Below, piece after piece: positions 9,178-20,979 of a stretch of 46,139 nucleotides of DNA. How positions within the stretch are numbered: position 1 is the first letter of the stretch; each line of letters begins with the position of its first letter. A program made the translations under genes and the position numbers. This DNA is from Candidatus Sumerlaeia bacterium. GTDB lineage: Bacteria; Sumerlaeota; Sumerlaeia; SLMS01; JAHLLQ01. Location of the stretch: NCBI GenBank assembly GCA_019634695.1, contig JAHCAW010000032.1, positions 1 through 46,139 on the forward strand. Reading direction: 5' to 3'. The notes below the pieces were generated by a model that saw only the letters and a list, made by a program, of their open reading frames with translations, searched no databases and had not been told where the DNA came from.

Positions 9178-11471
9178 ATGCATGCGAATACTCGGATGCT
9201 CGTCGTGCTTGTGCTGGCGATGCTGTTCGCTTGGCATCAGGAGACCCGGGGGCAGGAGGCGCTCTACATCGCCGACGACCACACCGGCTGCATCTACGTT
9301 CAGGACCTCGCGACTCCCGGAGCACCGCCGGTGCTCGTCAGCGGGAAGACGTCCTTCATGGCCTCGCACGCGGCGCTGCTCAACGCCGACGAGTCCCTGC
9401 TGATCACCGATCGCGGAAGGGACTTCCGATCACATCTCTACTGGGTGAATCACCAAACCGGACAGGGACAGCACCTGTTCGCCTTCCAACGCTCCGACAG
9501 TGTCCTGGCCCTCGACACCGATGCAGATGGCAACGGGGTGACGATCCTGTTCCTGCGGAGTAATTCCCTGACGATTCTTCGACCGACGCGCGAGTCGGCC
9601 GCTTCTCCGTGGGTGGTGGCTGAGCCAACGCTGCTTGGACGGCCATCCCCACTGTCGCCGAGTGCCGGCGACGTGCTTCTTCAGGCGGATGGGGCCTACA
9701 CGGTGCACGTAGCCAGCTACCCGATTCGTCCCTGGGCTTCGTGGCAGGACGGGACGTTGTCGGAGATCGTTGTCGGAAACGATGGCGTCACCAGCAGCCC
9801 GCTTCATACGGAGCTCATGGTCTACAGTCGCTTCGCGCGCTCTGAATCGGGCGAGTGGCTGGTCTACACCGTCAACCGCGACACATCGGACCCGTTCCGT
9901 CTCCTGTTGCTCTTCGACGGCGACAACCAGCGGATCCAGCTTCCGTCGTTCCCGCCGCATCCGTTGCTGGAGCAACCCTTGCACGCGCTCGAGTGGCAGC
10001 GCGCACCGGATGGAATGCTCGCCGTCACGCAGACCGGTATCTGGAGCGGCGACGAACCGCTGGCCGCGAATCCACAGGCAACCGAGCTCTTCTCCTTTCT
10101 GACTGACGGCCGCCCGGACCCGACCAAGGACCTGACCGGGGCAACGGAGATCCTGCCGCTGGGCGAGAGCCGCTGGCGCGTCTTCAATCCCCATCTCGGC
10201 CAGTTCCGTGACGTCGATGGCACGACGGGCAGTGTTCAAGCGACCTACGTGCACGTGCGCGGCAATGGCCCCGAGCTGTTCGAGTTGCGCGACCTGATCG
10301 TCGGCCCGGGAGGAACGCTCTACCTTCTCGACGGGCCGCTGCGCAACCAACGCATCATGCGCATCGATCCAGCGACGGGCGACCGCACGGTGATGTTCCG
10401 ATTCCCGGCCGAACTCCCGTACATCGAGCGCTTCCTGCGCCGTCCCGACGGGGGCTTCCTGCTGGCGGCACGCAAGATCGACACGCCCGGCAAGGGCGCC
10501 GCCACCGCATCGGTCTACGAGGCGATTCCGACCGGCGATCCGGCTGCGCCCTTCGACGTCACGCATGTGGACTCGCCGTTCGCGATGCCCGTCATCCTGA
10601 GCCTGGCACAGCACCCGATCAACGGGCACGAGTATGCCCTGCTGAACCCGACCGATGTGATGCAGGTGGCACGTCTTGAGGGGGGCCGACTGGTCGCACG
10701 CCCGGACATGGGGATCGCCGCGAGCGTTTTGCCCCACCTGTGGATTCGTCCGGCTATCGTGTCGCGACCGCCACCTACCCGGAGAGTCTGCCGGCGCGCG
10801 CCCCGCGCATCACGCTGCGCCTGCTCACGGACGAATGGGTCCGATCCTCCGCCGATCTGAACGTCTACTCTCCGGGCAACACAACGACCCCTGTCGCGAG
10901 ATCCAACTGGCCCGGCCTCAACGACTTCGTGCGCGTTGACGGCGTCACCACCTACGAGTCCCAGTTGTGGATCGACACGTCGGCGCTGACGAACCTGCGC
11001 GGCGAGTGGCGGATTCGGCTCCTTCTCTACGACTCATACCCGCAACCGTCCTTGATCGTCCGTCCCGCACCGACCGCGCGTCACATGCGCATCGCGCCCG
11101 ACGGCACCATCTGGCTGCTGCAGAGCAATCCGCCGCAGCTCAGCACCTGGAACGACGAGACCGCCGAGGTGGTCGATCTTCCCATCCTCATCGGACCGGA
11201 ACTCGGGCTGCCCGACGGCATCGGCCACCGGCCTGCCGACTTCGTACTCTCCCGCGACGGCACCAAGGGCTTCATCTGCTTCGTCGACAACTCAGCCGTG
11301 ATGGGAGTGCACCTTGCGGACGGCACCACCTGGCTCCAGTCGCCCGGACGCCCCACGGCAATGGACGAGCAAGCGCTGGGGATCGAGGGCTCTGCGACCT
11401 TCATCCTTGCCGTCGGCCCGACGATCGATGCGTCGAAGGGGAGCCGCTGGATCGTGCAGGGGACGGATTGA
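9178..11471 (+). pseudogene. Secreted propeller-like protein, paralogue 3, with a frameshift
   Basis: The first frame runs from ATG 9178 (behind a strong GAGGAGAGGGAGA) with a signal peptide (MHANTRMLVVLVLAMLFAWH) and closely follows paralogue 2 until about 10726. Homology then continues one frame earlier up to the TGA at 11469-11471, including SNPPQLSTWNDETA and VGPTIDASKGSRWIVQG. The shift falls in the run TTTT at 10727-10730. Adding one T restores SVFAPPVDSSGY, which aligns with the TFSETPGIPSG stretch of paralogue 2. Without repair, the first frame ends at 10860 in unrelated sequence. It could be a real one-base deletion, a phase-variable tract or an assembly error. The rest of the coding region is intact, so the lesion is recent or artificial. 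Confidence 0.8.
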
Positions 11472-11632
11472 GGCGCATTCGCATCGGCAGACGGCGGGTT
11501 GGCAGAGGCATGCCGCTTCGCAGACGTTCGGGTTACTGACCGCAGTCTCCCGCACTCGGATGAGGCGCATCGCCGCTTGCATCGGCCGCCGGCGGGACGG
11601 CACGGTCGCGCAGCTTCGTCCGGGGGACGCGC

Positions 11633-13024
11633 GTGATCGGGTTGTTTCCTCTCGTCTACTTCGCGTTGGTGCTGGGCCTTGGGCTGGCGTTTCGGCGCGG
11701 CGTGGCCAGCGAGGAAGGCTTCTTCCTGGCGCGGCGGTCGGGTTCGACGCTGCTGCTCACCGGTTCGCTGCTGGCGACGATGTTCGGTTCGTTCGGCGTG
11801 CTCGGCGTGTCGGGGCTGGCCAGCCGGATGGGCCTCGTCGCCGGGTGGTACCATTGGGTCGGCACGATTGGCTTGATTGTGCTGGGCGTGTGGGCGCTGG
11901 GGCGCCTGAAGATGGAGGGGGCCTACACGTTGCCCGAGGTCATGGGGCGCGTGTACGGTCGTCCGGTGCGACAACTGGCGGCGCTGCTGATCGTGTTCGG
12001 GTGGGTGAGCATCGTCGCGGCGCAGCTCATCGCGGCGGGCAAGGTTCTGGACTTCATGGGCGTGCAGTCGGGCTGGTGGCAGGCGGCGCGCTGGCAGGGC
12101 GTGGCGATCGCCATCGTGGGCGCGGTGTTCGTGGCCTACACCTGCCTGGGCGGTCAGCATGCGATCCTGCGGACCGATCTATTGCAGGCGGCCATGATTG
12201 TGCTGGCGCTCGGCGCGCTCGTCCTGGGCGCGCTGGCGACGTATCCCGACGCGTTGCGCGAGGCCGACCCTGCGCTGCTGGCGTTTCCGTTCTCTTCCGC
12301 GATGGGGCCATGGCAGTGGGTGATCCTGCTGCTGACGTTCGGTGTGCCGTTTCTTGTGGGCCCGGATTTCTACTCGCGCATTCTGTCGGGGCGCACGGTC
12401 GAGGCCGGTCGACGGGCGGTGCTGCTGGCGGCCGTGGCAATGATCCCGGTGGTGATGCTGGTGGTGCTCGGCGGCGTGCTGGGGCGCGTGGTGGTTGGCG
12501 AGGGATTGCGGGACGGGGAGTTGGTGCTGCTCGAGCTCGGCGTCGCGACGGCGGCGCCGCTGTGGTGCGGGCTGCTGATTGCGGCGTTGCTGGCGGCGGT
12601 GATGAGTTCGGCCGACACGTGCCTGCTGACGATCTCGACGTTGGTGAGCCGTGACCTGCTCGATCCGCTCGGCCTTCGCCCACGCGACGAGGCGGCGGTG
12701 GTGCGTCGCGGGCGGTGGATCGTCCTGATCGCCGGGTGCGTGGCACTGGCGGTGGCGTTGTGGCAGCGGGAGATCGTGCGCGCGCTGTGGAACTGCTACA
12801 AGCTCTACTCGCCGTCGGTGCTGGTGCCGTTCGTGGCGATGCTGGTGTTGCCGGGGCGGCGGTTCCGACCAGTTGCGGGCGTGGCCGCGGTGGTGCTGGG
12901 GGGCGGCACGGCGGCGCTGGCGATGGTGCTCAAGATCGAATGGCTCGGCCACGCAGCCTTCGTGCTGCCGGCCGTGCCGCTTGCGATGGACCTGCTGCTC
13001 GGCAACCCGAGGCCGCGGGACTGA
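11633..13024 (+). CDS. Sodium:solute symporter family permease
   Basis: A 463-residue, very hydrophobic protein with about a dozen membrane helices. It looks like a member of the SSS family (PutP/PanF type), which brings solutes in with sodium. Family-like features include EEGFFLARRS in the first loop, YTLPEVMGRVYG, AYTCLGGQHAILRTDLLQ (the GG-x-x-A-x-x-TD-x-x-Q signature) and SSADTCLLTISTL near the end. The start is GTG 11633, supported by GGGGGAC upstream. The substrate cannot be read from the sequence. It follows the propeller paralogues on the same strand with a 161-base gap that shows nothing specific. Confidence 0.88.
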   Translation: MIGLFPLVYFALVLGLGLAFRRGVASEEGFFLARRSGSTLLLTGSLLATMFGSFGVLGVSGLASRMGLVAGWYHWVGTIGLIVLGVWALGRLKMEGAYTLPEVMGRVYGRPVRQLAALLIVFGWVSIVAAQLIAAGKVLDFMGVQSGWWQAARWQGVAIAIVGAVFVAYTCLGGQHAILRTDLLQAAMIVLALGALVLGALATYPDALREADPALLAFPFSSAMGPWQWVILLLTFGVPFLVGPDFYSRILSGRTVEAGRRAVLLAAVAMIPVVMLVVLGGVLGRVVVGEGLRDGELVLLELGVATAAPLWCGLLIAALLAAVMSSADTCLLTISTLVSRDLLDPLGLRPRDEAAVVRRGRWIVLIAGCVALAVALWQREIVRALWNCYKLYSPSVLVPFVAMLVLPGRRFRPVAGVAAVVLGGGTAALAMVLKIEWLGHAAFVLPAVPLAMDLLLGNPRPRD

Positions 13025-13203
13025 CGCGAGCACGGGGAATGGACAGAATCGCTCGATCCATTACCAGTGGCGTGGGGGCTTGACGCGCCGAAGCCACCGT
13101 CAAGGGCCTCGGCATCCGTCATGGTGCCGGACAACTGTCAGCCCTGTCCCGAACCCACATTGGCCCTTTGCGGCTTCCGTGCGGCGGTGTCCTTCCGCCT
13201 TCC

Positions 13204-14496
13204 CTACATGCCTGCCTCGCGCCACTTGGGGATCAGGTGGCCGGTTTCGCCGGCGGGCGCGATCCAGCGGCGCGCGTCATCCAGCCACGCCAGCACCGAT
13301 TGCGCGGTCGCTTCGAACGACACTGTGGCGAGATACTCCAAGCCCCGGCGGCGCAGCTCGCGGCGCTCGCCCTCGGTCCGCAGCAGCGCCTGCCGCAGCG
13401 GCCCGATTGCGCGCCGGCCATTGCCCTCGCCAATTTCCATCGCCAGCCCGCGCGCAACCAGGTCGCACGCCAGCTCGCTGTGGCACGACACCACGGGCGT
13501 CAGCCCCCACCGCAAAGGCCCCAGCAGGCGATTGCGCGAACCCAGCGCCGACTCCGGAATGTCCCGGTCCAGCAGCACCGTCGCCGCCGCGTACGGCAGC
13601 ACGGCGCTCTCCGCCACGCCGTCGTCCGGCCCCAGCTCGTGCACCGATCCCGCCGGCGCCTCGTGCGCCAGCGCGTTGAAGAACTCCTGACGGATGCGCG
13701 CACCCAGCCCCTCGGCCTTGCCGCCCATCACGACCAATTCCAGCGAGGGCTCCGACGCCAGCATGTGCCCGAGCACGCGCCCCATGCGCACCTCATCCAG
13801 CCAGGGCGTCCAACTGCCGCCGACCACCAGGAAGCGCGTGTCGGGCCCGAGGCCGAGATCGGCCAGCGGCCGCGGAAAGGGCGGCATCGCCGCGCGCTCC
13901 AGCCATCCGGCCGGCACCCCGCACGGCATCGTCGCAACGTGCGCCTGTGGCTTCGCGTCCTGCGTGCCGCGCCCCAGCAGCAGCAACTGACCCAGCAGCG
14001 CCATGCGCTGGCGCTCCGAAACGACCGAGAACGCATCGCCCGCGTTCAGGCCCTCGCGCACGAACCGCCAGATGTGGTCGCGCAGCACCCAGTCCATCTT
14101 CACGCCCGGGCGCGAGACGCCCGCATGAAACTCCGCCAGCGGATCGCCGAAGAAGTCGATCCAGCACGGCTTGTCCAGATGTGTCGCCAAGCGTGCCGCC
14201 GCCGCCACGGGCATCATCGATCCAACGCCAAACACCGCGTCCACGACGGGCGAGCCGGCCGCCTTGAGCACCGTCCAGGGTTCCAGAATCTCGCGCGGAG
14301 TCAGCGCCACCGCCCGCGCCACGCCGGCCAATTCGACCTGCTCGCGCACCCGGCCCTCGAGCATCACCACCGTCACCGAATGCCCGGCCGCGGCCAACGG
14401 CTCGACAAACTGCCGCAGCCGGATCGTCGGCCCGCTGACGGCCGCCCCGGATTCGGTCGGGAACGGCCCGACCCCCAGCACCAATACACTGCTCAT
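13204..14496 (-). CDS. Glycosyltransferase, GT4-like
   Basis: A 430-residue protein with the two-Rossmann organisation of GT-B enzymes. It opens VLVLGVGPFPTESGAAVSGPTIRLRQF, like many group 1 transferases that bind an acceptor in the N-terminal half; the second half starts at FLVVGGSWTPW. The usual E-x7-E donor-site motif is only loosely present (PESALGSRNRLLGPLRWG). It probably adds a sugar to a surface polysaccharide or lipid, with donor and acceptor unknown. ATG 14496 has AAGGGG just upstream. It stands alone on the minus strand, and its start faces the divergent thioredoxin-fold gene 159 bases away. Confidence 0.72.
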   Translation of the reverse strand: MSSVLVLGVGPFPTESGAAVSGPTIRLRQFVEPLAAAGHSVTVVMLEGRVREQVELAGVARAVALTPREILEPWTVLKAAGSPVVDAVFGVGSMMPVAAAARLATHLDKPCWIDFFGDPLAEFHAGVSRPGVKMDWVLRDHIWRFVREGLNAGDAFSVVSERQRMALLGQLLLLGRGTQDAKPQAHVATMPCGVPAGWLERAAMPPFPRPLADLGLGPDTRFLVVGGSWTPWLDEVRMGRVLGHMLASEPSLELVVMGGKAEGLGARIRQEFFNALAHEAPAGSVHELGPDDGVAESAVLPYAAATVLLDRDIPESALGSRNRLLGPLRWGLTPVVSCHSELACDLVARGLAMEIGEGNGRRAIGPLRQALLRTEGERRELRRRGLEYLATVSFEATAQSVLAWLDDARRWIAPAGETGHLIPKWREAGM

Positions 14497-14655
14497 CGCG
14501 CGCCCCTTGTCGCCAGTCTTCCTTCGGTGCCCAGCGTACGGAGCGGTCTAGCTCCCCGGGCCTCCCGAGGCAATTCCAGATGCGTGCGCGGGAACCGCTT
14601 GGCACCCTTCAGCCGCCGCTGGCAGTCTGCGGTCATCATCCGGGGGGTTCCGCCG

Positions 14656-15660
14656 ATGTTGCGCTTCCTGCTCGCCGCTCTCGTTCTGCTGGTCGTTCTG
14701 CCCGTGCATGGGGAGGACTTCGCGCTGGAATACGGCGAGGCGCTGCCGCGCTTCAGCGTGGCGCTGGCTGATGGAAGCGAGTGGTCCTCGGGCGAGGGCT
14801 CCGGCTCGACGGTCGTTCAGGTCGTCGCGCTCGACAGCCCGGTCAGCCAGCAGATGCTGGCGGCGACGCAATATGTTTGGGAGGCGACGCGCGAGGATCA
14901 GGTGCGGATGGTGGTGATCGTGCGCGGTGCCGACCGCGAACGGGTCGCCGCGCTGGCCCGCGAGCAGCGCCTGACCTTCCCGATGGCGCCGGACCCGGAC
15001 CGCAGCCGCGCCGCCTGGTTCGCCCCCGAGGGCCGTGGCGTCCCCCGCACGATCATCGCCGGGCCCGACGGCCGCATCGCCTATCTGCACAAGGGCTGGC
15101 GCGTGGGCCGCGAGGCCGAGTTCGTGCGCGTCTCCCAAGCGCTGGCGAGCGGCCGCGTCGTCCCGCGCTTCGCCGACACCAGTCGCCGCCGCATGCCCGA
15201 CGAGCCCGAGTTGGTCGGCAAGCCCGCCCCCAAGGTCCACGTCGAAACCTGGATCAACCAGCCGCCCGACTCGACGGAGGGCAAGTTCGTCCTCTACGAG
15301 TTCTGGGCCACCTGGTGCGGCCCCTGCCTGCAAGTCATGCCCGGGCTGGCCCGCCTGGCCGAGAAGCACAAGGACCGCCTCGTGCTGCTTTCCATCTCGG
15401 ACGAGCCGGTCAGCGACGTCACCGCCTTCGTGCGCGACGAGAAGTACACCCACCCGATCGGCACGGACCCGCAGGGGCGCAGCCGGTTCGAGCTGGGCAT
15501 CTACGGCATCCCGTTCGCGTTTCTGGTCAACCCGGCCGGTGAGGTGATCTGGCAGGGCCACCCGGCGTTGTTCCTCATGGACCCGACCGTGCTGCCGGTG
15601 CTGCTGGGGGCCAGCGCCGACGAATCGGCCGCTCCGGACCCCGCCGGAACGGGGCCCTGA
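14656..15660 (+). CDS. Exported two-domain thioredoxin-fold (TlpA-like) protein
   Basis: A 334-residue protein with a signal peptide (MLRFLLAALVLLVVLPVHG). Residues about 35-150 form a peroxiredoxin/TlpA-like domain (RFSVALADGSEW, RTIIAGPDGRIAYLHKGWR) that lacks a CxxC pair. Residues about 180-325 form a second domain with the active site FWATWCGPC (Cys221 and Cys224) and the cis-proline region YGIPFAFLVNPAGEVIWQG. It should act on disulfides or protect apocytochromes in the periplasm. ATG 14656 follows a GGGGGG run. The upstream frame is open, but the signal peptide fixes the start. No cytochrome biogenesis gene is nearby, so the partner is unknown. Confidence 0.85.
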   Translation: MLRFLLAALVLLVVLPVHGEDFALEYGEALPRFSVALADGSEWSSGEGSGSTVVQVVALDSPVSQQMLAATQYVWEATREDQVRMVVIVRGADRERVAALAREQRLTFPMAPDPDRSRAAWFAPEGRGVPRTIIAGPDGRIAYLHKGWRVGREAEFVRVSQALASGRVVPRFADTSRRRMPDEPELVGKPAPKVHVETWINQPPDSTEGKFVLYEFWATWCGPCLQVMPGLARLAEKHKDRLVLLSISDEPVSDVTAFVRDEKYTHPIGTDPQGRSRFELGIYGIPFAFLVNPAGEVIWQGHPALFLMDPTVLPVLLGASADESAAPDPAGTGP

Positions 15661-15731
15661 GGCGCGCCCGCGCGACCGCGTTCCCGGGCCTGCCGGGAGC
15701 CAACCCAAAGCCAATATTATCAATGCTTTGA

Positions 15732-18530
<2,799 letters not shown>

Positions 18531-18565
18531 TACGGCTCCGGGGACCGACCGGCGGCACCCGATCC

Positions 18566-18740
18566 GTTAACTGTGGCTTGGGCGTCCCGCCCAAGCTCGG
18601 GAGATCTGGCAAGTGGATGACGTTTCAGGCCCGCGGGGGATTCGCCTGAGTTGGCTTTGAGCGGTTGCGTCCCGGACCTAGAATCGCGGATCTGCGTGAA
18701 GCGTGGCGGAACTTGGGCGGGACGCCCAAGCCACAGTTAA
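18566..18740. repeat. 175-bp element with hairpin-forming terminal inverted repeats (copy B)
   Basis: It starts GTTAACTGTGG and ends CCACAGTTAA, like copy A at 4213-4390. The terminal hairpins read CTTGGGCGTCCCGCCCAAG on the left and the exact reverse complement on the right. Both ends thus differ from copy A at matching positions yet remain complementary inside this copy. The interior is only partly similar to copy A (shared TCAGGCCC and GCGTGGCGGAACT). It fills over half of the 327-base gap between gyrB and the radical SAM gene. Confidence 0.75.
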
Positions 18741-18788
18741 AGGCTCGAGCGACTTGGCCCGTCTCGTGCAGCGCGCATTGTTCCGGTT

Positions 18789-18812
18789 GTCGGCCGGCCC
18801 CCTGCGGCCGAC
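18789..18812 (+). promoter_or_regulatory. Perfect 8-bp stem hairpin in the leader of the radical SAM gene
   Basis: GTCGGCCG and CGGCCGAC flank an 8-base loop, ending 45 bases before the start codon at 18858. No T tract follows. It could act as a leader structure or a transcript boundary for gyrB. Confidence 0.4.
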
Positions 18813-18857
18813 ACTCCCGGCACGCTCCCGGCGCCGGCAACGCCCCGGACACCCCGC

Positions 18858-20969
18858 ATGACTCACCCCGCGCGCACAAACCGATTCCTCAACACCATCG
18901 AGATGCGCCGCCGGCTCGCCGTCCTGCGCTCGCTCCCCTACTCCGTCCAGCTCGAAGTCACCACCAAGTGCAACCTGGCGTGCATCATGTGCGCCCGCGA
19001 CAAGTACCACGGCCGCGGCGAGCACCTCGACGACGACGTCCTCGACCCCGTCCTCGCGCAACTCCTGCCCACCGCCCAGGACATCATCGTCTCCTCCTTC
19101 GGCGAGCCGCTCCTCTATCCGCGCTTCCGCGATCTGCTCGATCGCATCGATCCCGCCTCCGGCCTCCAGCTCGGATTCTTCACGAATCTCCTGCTGCTCG
19201 ACGAGAAGATGGCCGAGGATATCGTCCGCAGCGGCGTCGGCTACGTCAACGCCTCCATCGACGGCGCCAGCAAGGAGACCTACGAGCGCATCCGCGCCGG
19301 CGGAAGATGGGAAACATTGATCGAGAAGATCGACCTGCTCGTCGCCACGCGCAAGCGCCTTGGATCGAGGACCCCGCGGCTCAACCTGTGCGTCGTCGGC
19401 TCGACGCTGAACATCGACGAGACCTCGCGCTTCGTCGAGTTCGGCCATGCTCACGGCTTCGATTCCGTGAAGTACAATCCCAACATGTACGTCGACGACG
19501 AGGAGATGGAGCACCTGTCGCTCGTCCACGAGCAGGAGAAGACCGTGCGGCAGTTCCGCGCCGGCTACCTGCGCGCGCTCGAACTCGACATGCACACCAA
19601 CTTCCACCAGAAGCCCTATCGCGTGCCGGGCATGTCGATGCCTGCGCTGCCGCGGCCCTCGGGCTCCGTCGCGCGCCTGGCGATCAACTGGATCAAGCGC
19701 CTGTACCGCACGCGGCTGGGCTGGCGCATCGACAACAACTGGCTCCAGTCCGGCGGCGTGCCGATCCTGGCGGTGCGCCTTGGCCTGCGCAAGATCGGCA
19801 ACGTGGCGCTCAACAACATCCCGCTCGCGGGCATCGCCATCCGCCGCCTGCGGCGCCCCATCCCCCACGTCATCCCCAACGACGCCCCGCCCCGCACCTG
19901 CGGCAACCCGTGGACGCACGTCCACGTCAAGTCCGACGGCCTCGTCTATCCGTGCTGCTTCTCGGACGAGGTGATGGGGGACCTGCGCACCCAGTCCTTC
20001 GCCGAAATCTGGAATGGCGAAAAGTATCAGGACCTGCGCCAGTCGCTGACGACCGGCAAGTACTGGGCGAGCTGCCGCCGCGCGAGCTGCAACTGGGTCG
20101 AGGGCCACAAGTCCAGCGAGTACGCCTGCCGCATCGAGTTGCTCGATCCGCTCGCCGAACTCGACGGCTCGACTTCCGCGACCGTTCGTGTCCGCGTCAC
20201 CAACACCGGCCGCTTCCGCTGGCGCCCGCCCGAGCACAACGGAATCCCGCATCGCAACTTCGTCTCGCTCGCCTATCGTCTTTTCAGCGAGCGCCACGAA
20301 CTGATCGACGAAGGGGGCCATGTGCCGATCCCGCACGCGCTGCGGCCCGGGCGCTCCGTCGAGATGGCATTGGAGATCCGCCCGGTTCGCTATGCAGGAC
20401 CCGTGCGCCTCAAGATCGACATGGTGCACGAGGGCGTCACCTGGTTCGGCGAACGCGGCAACAACGCGCTCGACTGCCCGGTGCGCCTCACCGACGTGCC
20501 GTTCGCCGCGTATCTGGGAATGGCGAACAAGGCGCAGGCCCAGCGCTCCCTTGCCGATCAGGTCAGCCAGCGGGCGCACGCCGAGATCGCCGTGCGCGTG
20601 CGCAACGTCGGCACCGCACCGCTGGGCGCCGCGCCCGACACGGACTTCCTGGCGACGCACTGGCGCCGCGCGGACGACAACGCCGTGGTGGAATGGGAAG
20701 GTCCGCGCATGCCGATCGCGCAGCCGCTGGCGCCCGGCCAGGAGAGGACGCTGCTCGTGCCCGTCGAAGTGCCGCCCGACGCCGCGTCGGGCGCGCACCT
20801 GCTGGAGTTCGACGTCGTGCGCGAGAACAAGGAGTGGCTCAGCACCGTGTGGGGCCGGCCGCTGCTGGCCTGGGCCGTCGAACTCGACGCCCCGCCCAAC
20901 GGCCACCGCCCCCCCGCCGAACCCATCGGCCAGTGCGTCCCCCACACCGGCAACAAGGGCATTTGGTGA
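18858..20969 (+). CDS. Radical SAM/SPASM-type protein with two C-terminal Ig-like domains
   Basis: A 703-residue protein. The radical SAM cluster motif is CNLACIMC (Cys38, Cys42, Cys45), followed by SFGEPLLYPRF and ASIDGASKETYERI. A SPASM-like auxiliary cluster follows at about 347-390 (CGNPW, YPCCF, CRRASC). The radical SAM part resembles those of peptide- or sugar-modifying enzymes. Residues about 425-545 and 560-690 form two Ig-like beta domains; the first contains the pattern DMVHEGVTWFGERG, which I recall next to glycosyltransferases and methyltransferases of surface-polymer clusters. No precursor peptide gene is seen nearby. ATG 18858 has only a weak ribosome site. The gene converges on an ABC ATPase with 10 bases between stop codons. 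Confidence 0.85.
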   Translation: MTHPARTNRFLNTIEMRRRLAVLRSLPYSVQLEVTTKCNLACIMCARDKYHGRGEHLDDDVLDPVLAQLLPTAQDIIVSSFGEPLLYPRFRDLLDRIDPASGLQLGFFTNLLLLDEKMAEDIVRSGVGYVNASIDGASKETYERIRAGGRWETLIEKIDLLVATRKRLGSRTPRLNLCVVGSTLNIDETSRFVEFGHAHGFDSVKYNPNMYVDDEEMEHLSLVHEQEKTVRQFRAGYLRALELDMHTNFHQKPYRVPGMSMPALPRPSGSVARLAINWIKRLYRTRLGWRIDNNWLQSGGVPILAVRLGLRKIGNVALNNIPLAGIAIRRLRRPIPHVIPNDAPPRTCGNPWTHVHVKSDGLVYPCCFSDEVMGDLRTQSFAEIWNGEKYQDLRQSLTTGKYWASCRRASCNWVEGHKSSEYACRIELLDPLAELDGSTSATVRVRVTNTGRFRWRPPEHNGIPHRNFVSLAYRLFSERHELIDEGGHVPIPHALRPGRSVEMALEIRPVRYAGPVRLKIDMVHEGVTWFGERGNNALDCPVRLTDVPFAAYLGMANKAQAQRSLADQVSQRAHAEIAVRVRNVGTAPLGAAPDTDFLATHWRRADDNAVVEWEGPRMPIAQPLAPGQERTLLVPVEVPPDAASGAHLLEFDVVRENKEWLSTVWGRPLLAWAVELDAPPNGHRPPAEPIGQCVPHTGNKGIW

Positions 20970-20979
20970 TTTCCGACCA

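Noticed and set aside
10720..10745. Programmed -1 frameshifting in paralogue 3
   Set aside because: The zero-frame bases CGTTTTG do not form an X-XXY-YYZ slippery heptamer and no strong downstream structure was seen; the other two paralogues have a single frame.
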